Shown here in pieces: positions 19,636 to 27,268 of a stretch of 64,000 bases of DNA. The DNA is taken from contig JALEJI010000028.1 of assembly GCA_022769825.1 (NCBI GenBank), positions 30,917-94,916 of the forward strand, written 5' to 3'. Source of the stretch: Prevotella sp. GTDB lineage: Bacteria; Bacteroidota; Bacteroidia; Bacteroidales; Bacteroidaceae. Numbering within the stretch: the first letter of the stretch is position 1; each line of letters starts with the position of its first letter. Made by a program: the position numbers and the translations under genes. The notes below the pieces were generated by a model that searched no databases, was not told the DNA's origin, and saw only the letters and a program-made list of their open reading frames with translations.

Positions 19636-20187
19636 ATGAAAATAACAAGAAACAAAAGCAGCCTGCAAGACCAACTAGCGAAGATGTTGCAAGCCGGCAA
19701 GGAAAATGTAGACAAAACCACTGACAATGAGGCTATTGAGCCTTCAACTCAAAACGCGCTATTGCGTGCAAACGCGCAAGCCCTCACTGAAAAATCAGAG
19801 GCTGAGCCAAACCAGGAAAAGGAAGTAGTTCCATCAGCTCAACCCCAAGAGCCACAACAAACTCCCACTGAGGAACCTTCCATTGAGGAGGAAGAGGTTG
19901 AGGTTCCAAAAACAAGGACGTACCGTCCAAGGACAACGCCAGCCCGCCCACGCCCAAGGAAGCAAGAAGAGGCCCCACGCCTAAACGCGTCGCAACGCCA
20001 TGAGGTGCCAGACAGGAACACGAAGTTCGCTGGCGAACCGATAAAGAGTGTTGGCTGCCGAATGCCACAATCGCTCTACGCCAGGATGCTTCAATACAAG
20101 GCCCTCAACGATACGCAGCTCAACCGCATCACGCTCAACGACATCATCATCGAGGCCGTGGACAAGTATCTCAGCAAGATAAAGTAA
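19636..20187 (+). CDS. probable ribbon-helix-helix DNA-binding partner of ParA
   Basis: Disordered charged N-terminus; C-terminal VGCRMPQSLYARMLQYKALNDTQLNRITLNDIIIEAVDKYLSKIK consistent with RHH; directly downstream of parA. Confidence 0.65.
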   Translation: MKITRNKSSLQDQLAKMLQAGKENVDKTTDNEAIEPSTQNALLRANAQALTEKSEAEPNQEKEVVPSAQPQEPQQTPTEEPSIEEEEVEVPKTRTYRPRTTPARPRPRKQEEAPRLNASQRHEVPDRNTKFAGEPIKSVGCRMPQSLYARMLQYKALNDTQLNRITLNDIIIEAVDKYLSKIK

Positions 20188-20287
20188 TCATTTTCCCATC
20201 ACATTATTATAATAAGAGGATGCTCCAAGGCAATAAAGACCTTGAGACGCATCCTCTTTTCGCGTTTCTCGGCTTCACGGTGATAAC

Positions 20288-20385
20288 GCATCGCTTTTAC
20301 AGCATAAAGGCGTAGTGCGATTCCAGCGTGATGGCATGGCGATTCCAGCGCAAAGGCAACGCAATCTCTTTGAAACGCCGATGGC
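20288..20385. repeat. short imperfect tandem array, period 22-24 bp (GCGATTCCAGCG core)
   Basis: GCGATTCCAGCG at 20317 and 20339 (22 bp apart); degenerate copies at 20293 and 20361. Confidence 0.6.
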
Positions 20386-20559
20386 AAATCAGTCGCGTAC
20401 AATTCACATTTTTCCAAAAAATCCATCTAAAAGTTGCCTAATATCAAAAAGAATTAATAAATTTACGACCATGAACCACAATTCACGTCCTTGGTAGTCG
20501 TTGTAGTAATGCAGAGACCACGATAGAGGGGGCGGTAATTAGGGTTCACTAAATTATTT

Positions 20560-21135
20560 TGACTAAGCAGCCTCGTGTTGGGTCTAAAACTCCCATGAGG
20601 TAGTCAATGCTGTATGAAATCCTTCTTTTGAAGGCCTTTAGACCCAATTTTGCGAAAATGAGACAAAGAAGTCCCCTAAGGAACTTCATTACGCTTTTAG
20701 CGAAGAAGCAAGGTCCTGTCCATGTGTCAGCCGTGTCGTCAAGTTTCGCCCTGATGTCGTTTGCCCAGTAAATCCTTTTGGAGGTTCCGAATGTGGCCTC
20801 CATCTCGTTCCTCTCGCCGATGGCCCTCTTCTTGTCTTGATAAGATTCCTGTTCGCCTTCCCGAGGTAGAGCTTGTCCGCTTGGACTTCCTGTGGCAGCA
20901 TGCTGAAGCGCTTTTGATAGAGTTCCAATTGCATGGCGAGGTCGGACGATTCGTTGTAGGCGTCCCAACTGAGATGGTCGACGTAGGTGTAACCGTTCAC
21001 GATGCTGGCGCCAATCTTCGCCCCGAACTCGACCTTGGCCTTCGCCTTGCCCCTGGCAATAGGACGGAGGTGCGGCTGTAGACCAGCTTGTTCATACAGG
21101 TGTAGAGTTTGACGCCATATATGCTTTTACCGATA
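20560..21135 (-). pseudogene. frameshifted DDE transposase remnant (IS5/IS1182-like)
   Basis: Minus-strand fragments in shifting frames: KSIYGVKLYTCMNKLVYS, LSWDAYNESSDLAMQLELYQKRFSMLPQEVQADKLYLGKANRNLIK, then RAIGERNEMEATFGTSKRIYWANDIRAKL...MKFLRGLLCLIF. Confidence 0.75.
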
Positions 21136-21157
21136 CCCTTGCCATTAGAGCCATTTA

Positions 21158-21325
21158 CACTGTAACGGCGACGCTAAATCAGCGCATCGGCAACGCCTAA
21201 AAAACGCAAAATCCATAAGTGCTTAATAATCCACTGTTTATCAAAACACCTCATAATCGCGTTATTTCCAGCCAAGAGACGACTCGGTTGAAAAAAAACG
21301 ATTCTCAGACGACCTTTTGTAAAAT
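21158..21325. repeat. 168-bp dispersed repeat, copy B
   Basis: Same-length, ungapped alignment by eye to 36805-36972; shared TTGAAAAAAA[A/T]CGATTCTCAGACGACC..TTGTAAAAT. Confidence 0.8.
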
Positions 21326-21413
21326 GTTTTGATATGCTTCGTGTGCTTCGCAAGGGCCGCACCCTGCAAAGCGTTAGGCCGTCGCTCTAAATTCCGGACG
21401 AGCCATAATGAAA

Positions 21414-21440
21414 GGGCGATTCCCAAAATGGGAATCGCCC
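21414..21440. terminator. hairpin terminator downstream of the EF-G-like gene
   Basis: gggcgattccc aaaat gggaatcgccc. Confidence 0.65.
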
Positions 21441-21472
21441 TTGCTTATAGTTGGTAGGTCGGGGAGGGGAGG

Positions 21473-23638
21473 TTACTCCTCGTCCTTTTGCTCAGCCTCG
21501 TGAGCCGCAATGAGCTTGCCTTGGATGTCGTTTGGCACAAGCTCGTAGCTTGCGAACTTGGCGTTGAACGATGCCCTGCCGCCCGTGAGCGAGCTGAGGG
21601 CTACACTGTAGTTGGCCAGCTCCTTCAATGGAATCTTCGCAGTGAGCTTCTGGTAACCAGCCTCAGCGTCCATGCCCATGATGATGGCGCGCCTGCCCTG
21701 CAAGTCGCTCATCACGTCGCCCATGTAATCGGAAGGTACATAGACCTCAAGGTCGTAGATGGGTTCGAGAATCTTCGGACCAGCCGTCTTGAACGCCTCG
21801 GAGAAGGCGTGGCGCGCTGCCAAGGTGAACGAGAGCTCGTTGGAGTCGACCGGGTGCATCTTACCGTCGTAGACCACCACACGCACGTCGCGAGCATAAC
21901 TGCCGGTCAACGGGCCACGCTCCATGCAGTCCATCACGCCCTTTAGGATGGCGGGCATGAACCTCAGGTCGATGGCACCGCCAACGACGGAGTTGATAAA
22001 CTGCAACTTGCCGCCCCAAGGCAGGTCTTTCTCCTCCTTCGACTTGATATTCATCTTGAACTCCTGTCCGCCGAACTTATAGCTCACGGGGTCGGGCATG
22101 CCTTCAGCGTAAGGCTCCACGATGAGAGCCACCTCGCCAAACTGTCCGGCGCCACCGCTCTGCTTTTTGTGGCGGTAGCTTGCCTGTGCCTTCTTGGTGA
22201 TTGTCTCGCGATATGGCACGCGCGGCTCCTCGTATTCCACTTGCAGCTTCTCGTTGTTCTCCATGCGCCATTTCAGCACGCGCAGGTGGAACTCGCCTTG
22301 TCCGTGCACGATGGTCTGGCGCAGCTCCTTGCTCTGCTCCACGACCCACGTGGGATCCTCTTGCCTCATCTTCAGCAAAGCCGCCATCATCTTCTCCATT
22401 TCCTGTGGGTTCTTGGCCTTGATAGCGCGCGAGTATTTCGGGCGTGGGAACTTCACGAAGTCGAACTTCACGTTGTCGAAGTCCTTGCCGTCGAGGGTGT
22501 TGCCGGTCTTCACGTCTTTCAGCTTCACGGTGCAACCTATGTCGCCCGCCTCCAACTCGTCAACAGGTATGCGGTTGCTTCCCGCGCAAGCGTAGATTTG
22601 TCCGATACGCTCCTTTGAGCCTCGGTCGGCGTTGGTCAGGTCGTCGCCGGCTTTCACCTTGCCGCTCATCACCTTGAAATAGCTCACCTCGCCAATGTGC
22701 GGCTCCATGCTCGTCTTGAAGAAGTAGAGGCTCTCTGGGCCGTTGGTGTTGGCAGGCACTTCGTCGCCACGCGTGTCGCGATAAGCAGGCATGTCGCTGA
22801 CGAATGGCACCACGTTGCCAAGGAACTCCATCAGGCGCTGCACGCCCATGTCCTTGTGGGCGTCGACACAGAAGATTGGGAACATGTCGCGGTTTATCAA
22901 GCCCTTGCGTATGCCCAAGCGCAGCTCGTCTTCGGTGAGTGAGTTCTCGTCCTCGAAGAACTTCTCCATCAGCGTGTCGTCGTTCTCGGCAGCGGCCTCC
23001 ACCAACGCGCGGTGCAGCTCGCCTGCCTTCTCCATCTCCTCAGCGGGTATGTCCTCACGCTTTGGCTCGCCGCCATCAGGACCCCACGACAGCTTCTTCA
23101 TGATGAGCACGTCGATGAGGCTGTGGAAGTTTGGACCCGTCTCGAGCGGATATTGTATCTGCACGCATTTGTTGCCGTAGATTTCCTGCATCTGCAGTAT
23201 GAGATTGTCGAAGTCGCACTTTTCAGAGTCCAACTGGTTGATGAGGAAGATGACAGGCTTCTTCAGCTTCTCGGTGTAGCGGAAGTTGTTTTGCGTGCCC
23301 ACTTCCGGGCCGTACTGGCCATTGATGAGGATCACGGCCTGGTCGGTGACGTTGAGAGCCGTGATGGCGCCTCCCACGAAGTCGTCGGATCCAGGACAGT
23401 CGATTATATTGAGTTTCTTGTTGTTCCATTCAGCATGGAAAACAGTGGGGAACACGGAATATCCAAGGTTGAGCTCCACAGGCATGAAGTCGGAGACGGT
23501 GTTCTTCGACTCTATGGTTCCACGACGCTTTATGACTCCAGCCTCATACAACATGCTTTCGGCAAGCGTGGTCTTGCCGCTACCTTTGGCGCCAATGAGC
23601 GCGATGTTCTTAATTTCGTTGGTTTGATAAACTCGCAT
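21473..23638 (-). CDS. fusA2: elongation factor G paralog (EF-G2 type)
   Basis: Full-length EF-G architecture but G-motifs diverged: GAKGSGKT, DCPGSDDF instead of DTPGHVDF, NQLD instead of NKxD, no ERGITI. Confidence 0.88.
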   Translation of the reverse strand: MRVYQTNEIKNIALIGAKGSGKTTLAESMLYEAGVIKRRGTIESKNTVSDFMPVELNLGYSVFPTVFHAEWNNKKLNIIDCPGSDDFVGGAITALNVTDQAVILINGQYGPEVGTQNNFRYTEKLKKPVIFLINQLDSEKCDFDNLILQMQEIYGNKCVQIQYPLETGPNFHSLIDVLIMKKLSWGPDGGEPKREDIPAEEMEKAGELHRALVEAAAENDDTLMEKFFEDENSLTEDELRLGIRKGLINRDMFPIFCVDAHKDMGVQRLMEFLGNVVPFVSDMPAYRDTRGDEVPANTNGPESLYFFKTSMEPHIGEVSYFKVMSGKVKAGDDLTNADRGSKERIGQIYACAGSNRIPVDELEAGDIGCTVKLKDVKTGNTLDGKDFDNVKFDFVKFPRPKYSRAIKAKNPQEMEKMMAALLKMRQEDPTWVVEQSKELRQTIVHGQGEFHLRVLKWRMENNEKLQVEYEEPRVPYRETITKKAQASYRHKKQSGGAGQFGEVALIVEPYAEGMPDPVSYKFGGQEFKMNIKSKEEKDLPWGGKLQFINSVVGGAIDLRFMPAILKGVMDCMERGPLTGSYARDVRVVVYDGKMHPVDSNELSFTLAARHAFSEAFKTAGPKILEPIYDLEVYVPSDYMGDVMSDLQGRRAIIMGMDAEAGYQKLTAKIPLKELANYSVALSSLTGGRASFNAKFASYELVPNDIQGKLIAAHEAEQKDEE

Positions 23639-23807
23639 ATCAAAAGTGTTTTAAAGTTAGTCTTGGTTTCTTCTTACGGTTTATTTCTTAAACCCTTGCT
23701 AAAGTTAGGAAAAAAAACCGACAAGTTCAAAGAAAAAACGCTGAAATGTGCAATATTTTAAAAGAAATTAGTAATTTCGTGTTTAAATAGAGAAAATTAT
23801 ACATAGT

Positions 23808-24941
23808 TTGAACGATATGCCTTCCTCCGCCGGCCTTTATGTCCACATTCCGTTTTGCGCTTCTCGATGTGTCTATTGTGGTTTCTATTCCACCACGTCG
23901 CTGTCGCTTCGCCAGCGTTATGTTGACGCTCTTTGCCGTGAAATGCGGATGTTGACGTTCAAGCCAAAGATTTCAACCATCTATCTCGGAGGCGGCACGC
24001 CAAGCCAGTTGACCCACGAAGAGCTCAACCGGCTTTTCACATATATATATAATGTGTATGACGTGGCTCCCGATGCCGAGGTCACCATGGAGTGCAACCC
24101 CGACGACATTCACGCGGGCATGTTCAATGGCCTTCCCGTGAACAGGGTGAGCATGGGGGCACAGACCTTCTCCGACGCTCGGTTGCGCTTCTTGCGTCGG
24201 CGACACACGGCCAAGGAGGTGGACCGCGCCGTGGACACGCTTCGACATGATGGCATTGGCAACATAAGCATTGACCTGATGTTTGGCTTCCCCGACGAAA
24301 CGCTTGACGACTGGAAGCGTGACGTGGCCCATGCCATATCGCTCCGCCCAGAACACGTTTCTGCCTATGGATTGATGTTTGAGGAAGGCACACCGCTTTA
24401 CCGCATGCTTGAGGAAGGCAAGGTGAAAGAGATTGACGAGGAGTTGAGCCTTAGGATGTACAGTGAGCTTGTCGACACGCTGGGTGCCGCCGGCTATGAG
24501 CATTATGAGATAAGCAACTTCGCGAGGTTCGACGGCGAACGGGTGAGCAAGTGGCGCAGCAGGCACAACTCAAGCTATTGGCACGACATTCCGTATATAG
24601 GCATAGGTGCCGGTGCTCACTCTTATTACCAGGCGACGCGCCATTGGAACCCGGACAATATAATAATGTATATGGATGCCATCGAACATGGCCGCTTGCC
24701 CTATGAGGAGGAAGAGATAGACAGCGACACTCACTACGACGACATCGTGATGACCGCGCTGCGTACACGCGAAGGCATTTGCCTTGACAGGCTCGACAGC
24801 AGTCACAGGGCGTTCCTGCTTGCTAACGCGAAGGCTTTTGTGGACAGTGGCTTATTGGCCTTGGAAAACGGGCACCTTCGCCTGACCAGTGAAGGCATAA
24901 ACGTCAGTAACCGCATAATGAGCGACTTGATGGACGTGTGA
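23808..24941 (+). CDS. hemW: radical SAM heme chaperone HemW (coproporphyrinogen III oxidase-like)
   Basis: YVHIPFCASRCVYCGFYS; STIYLGGGTPSQL; SIDLMFGFPDETLDDW. Confidence 0.92.
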   Translation: MNDMPSSAGLYVHIPFCASRCVYCGFYSTTSLSLRQRYVDALCREMRMLTFKPKISTIYLGGGTPSQLTHEELNRLFTYIYNVYDVAPDAEVTMECNPDDIHAGMFNGLPVNRVSMGAQTFSDARLRFLRRRHTAKEVDRAVDTLRHDGIGNISIDLMFGFPDETLDDWKRDVAHAISLRPEHVSAYGLMFEEGTPLYRMLEEGKVKEIDEELSLRMYSELVDTLGAAGYEHYEISNFARFDGERVSKWRSRHNSSYWHDIPYIGIGAGAHSYYQATRHWNPDNIIMYMDAIEHGRLPYEEEEIDSDTHYDDIVMTALRTREGICLDRLDSSHRAFLLANAKAFVDSGLLALENGHLRLTSEGINVSNRIMSDLMDV

Positions 24942-25055
24942 GGGCGATAGGATAAGGATGGAATGAGGAAGACATGGATGACATGGAAGGGCATCAAATG
25001 AAAAAGCCAAGCGTCATCAACCATTAGATTAAGTATCAATAGCTTTTTATATATG

Positions 25056-25093
25056 AGCGTCTGGAATCAAATAATTACTTCCAGGCGCTTTTT
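25056..25093 (+). terminator. Rho-independent terminator
   Basis: agcgtctggaa...ttccaggcgct followed by ttttt. Confidence 0.7.
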
Positions 25094-25330
25094 GTATATG
25101 CTTTTTTAGAAAATGCTGCAAAGTGATAGCGTGTATTCTTGATATAGTAACACTTGGTTATTATTAATGTTAATATTCTATCAAATCGTAACAAAGAAAG
25201 AATTATTAAAACAAAACGTCATTGAAAAGGCTTAGAAAATATAATAATGTATTAATTTTGCACTCGAAAGTTAGCAAGATGATGCTAATAAGATGGCGAA
25301 AGTGTTAATATACTAATAAGAGAGATTGAT

Positions 25331-25687
25331 ATGAAAAAGATTGAGGCAATCATCCGCAAGACAAAGTTTGAGGACGTGAAAGAAGCTTTGCTTGCCGCAG
25401 ACATTGAGTGGTTCTCTTACTACGACGTAAGGGGAGAGGGCAAGATGCGGCAGGCACGCATCTACCGTGGCGTGATGTACGACACCAGCAGCATCGAGCG
25501 CGTGTTGATGAACGTGGTGGTGCGCGACAAAAACGTGGAAAAGACCATCAAGGCCATTCAGGAAGCCGCTCGAACAGGCGAGATAGGCGATGGTCGCATC
25601 TTCGTGATTCCCGTTGAGGACACGGTTAGGATACGCACGGGCGAGAGAGGCGACATTGCCCTTTACAACGCAGAGCAGGAGAAATAA
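25331..25687 (+). CDS. P-II family nitrogen regulatory protein
   Basis: MKKIEAIIRKTKFEDVKEAL, T-loop region, GEIGDGRIFVIPVEDTVRIRTGERG; precedes amtB. Confidence 0.93.
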   Translation: MKKIEAIIRKTKFEDVKEALLAADIEWFSYYDVRGEGKMRQARIYRGVMYDTSSIERVLMNVVVRDKNVEKTIKAIQEAARTGEIGDGRIFVIPVEDTVRIRTGERGDIALYNAEQEK

Positions 25688-25749
25688 GGTCAGGGTTCAT
25701 ACAAAATATGTATATGTTGCTTGTAAACATATTTAAAAGGTAAAAGATT

Positions 25750-27012
25750 ATGAGTGTACAGGATTTAGCAATATCAGTAGATACCGTTTGGATGCTGTTG
25801 GCGGCAATGTTGGTGTTTTTCATGCAGCCAGGTTTCGCCCTCTGCGAGGCAGGCTTCACGCGCAGCAAGAACACGGCCAACATCTTGTTCAAGAACTTCG
25901 TCGATTTCATGATAGGCTCCGTGCTGTTTTGGCTTGTTGGCTTCGGCTTCATGTTCGGCAGCAATGGCCAAGGCTTTATAGGCATGCCCAACTTTGGCGA
26001 CCTCTCGTTTTACCACAACGCCTCAGGGTTGCCCACCGAAGGTTTCTTGATATTCGAGACCGTGTTTTGCGCCACGAGCGCCACGATAGTGTCGGGCGCG
26101 ATGGCAGAGCGCACCAAGTTCTCCATATATTGCGTTTATTCGTTTTTCATCTCCTTGATAATCTACCCTGTTGAAGGCCACTGGACGTGGGGTGGGGGTT
26201 GGCTTTGCGACGCCTCCACGACCTCTTTCATGATGCGCACCTTCGGCACCACGTTCCACGACTTCGCCGGTTCAGCCATCGTCCACAGCGTGGGCGGCGT
26301 GCTCGCCCTGCTTGGCGCCATCTGCCTCGGCCCACGCCTTGGCAAGTATCGCAACGGCAAGAGCACCGCCATCCCAGGCCATAACCTCATGGCAGCCGCA
26401 CTTGGCGTGTTCATCCTGTGGTTCGGGTGGTTCGGCTTCAACCCGGGCTCCCAGCTTGCCGCCTCTGGCGAGGTTAACCGTGTGGCCATAAGCCATGTGT
26501 TCCTGACTACCAACCTCGCCGCCGTCTGCGGTGGCCTGGGCACCATGTTCACCTCATGGATAAAATATGGCAAGCCATCGTTCTCGCTGACGTTGAACGG
26601 CATCCTCGCCGGCCTTGTGGCCATAACCGCTGGCTGCGACCTCGTCAGTCCGCTTGGCGCGGCCATCATCGGCCTTATGGCAGGCATAATCCTCGTGTTC
26701 TCCATCGAGTTTGTTGACACCAAGCTCCACATCGACGACCCAGTGGGCGCGAGTTCAGTGCATGGCGTGTCTGGAATCTTCGGCACGCTGATGACAGGTC
26801 TCTTCGCCGTTGACGGTGGCGCCCTGTATGGTGGCGGTTTCGGCTTCTTCGGGGCACAGTGCTTCGGCATCATTGTCATCGACGTTTGGGCGGCAGTCAT
26901 GGGCTTCGTCCTCTTCAGGGGCATCAACAAGCTCTGCGGACTGCGTGTAGACAAGCGCATCGAGGAGGAAGGCCTCGACATCTACGAGCACGGCGAGAGC
27001 TGCTACAACTGA
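25750..27012 (+). CDS. amtB: ammonium transporter
   Basis: Amt family: FAGSAIVHSVGGVLALLGA, LWFGWFGFNPGS, GVSGIFGTLMTGLFA. Confidence 0.95.
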   Translation: MSVQDLAISVDTVWMLLAAMLVFFMQPGFALCEAGFTRSKNTANILFKNFVDFMIGSVLFWLVGFGFMFGSNGQGFIGMPNFGDLSFYHNASGLPTEGFLIFETVFCATSATIVSGAMAERTKFSIYCVYSFFISLIIYPVEGHWTWGGGWLCDASTTSFMMRTFGTTFHDFAGSAIVHSVGGVLALLGAICLGPRLGKYRNGKSTAIPGHNLMAAALGVFILWFGWFGFNPGSQLAASGEVNRVAISHVFLTTNLAAVCGGLGTMFTSWIKYGKPSFSLTLNGILAGLVAITAGCDLVSPLGAAIIGLMAGIILVFSIEFVDTKLHIDDPVGASSVHGVSGIFGTLMTGLFAVDGGALYGGGFGFFGAQCFGIIVIDVWAAVMGFVLFRGINKLCGLRVDKRIEEEGLDIYEHGESCYN

Positions 27013-27101
27013 TAGGCCATTGTGGGGAACAGGCTTCCCACACACATTATATATAAATACGATTTACCGCCTCCAAAGTTGAGGAGACCGTGATTATCAT
27101 T

Positions 27102-27129
27102 TAAGGGGTTGCCGCATGGCAGCCCCTTA
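27102..27129 (+). terminator. hairpin terminator-like structure after amtB
   Basis: aaggggttgcc gcat ggcagcccctt. Confidence 0.5.
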
Positions 27130-27219
27130 AACGTTTGAGTGATGCCAGGCTGAGCAAACGATTGCACAAAAAATCGAAAAAAAAAAGAAGAAAAACTGAA
27201 CGCGTATTGAAAAATTACC

Positions 27220-27228
27220 TATCTTTGC
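27220..27228 (+). promoter_or_regulatory. Bacteroidota-type -7 element TATCTTTGC
   Basis: Upstream of the SusC-like gene. Confidence 0.55.
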
Positions 27229-27268
27229 GACGGAAATCAAACCAAAACTAAAATTATAAACCTTAAAT

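Noticed and set aside
25331-25687. P-II protein with unusual T-loop
   Set aside because: The YRG tyrosine and general T-loop length are kept; pairing with amtB is typical, so nothing unusual can be claimed.
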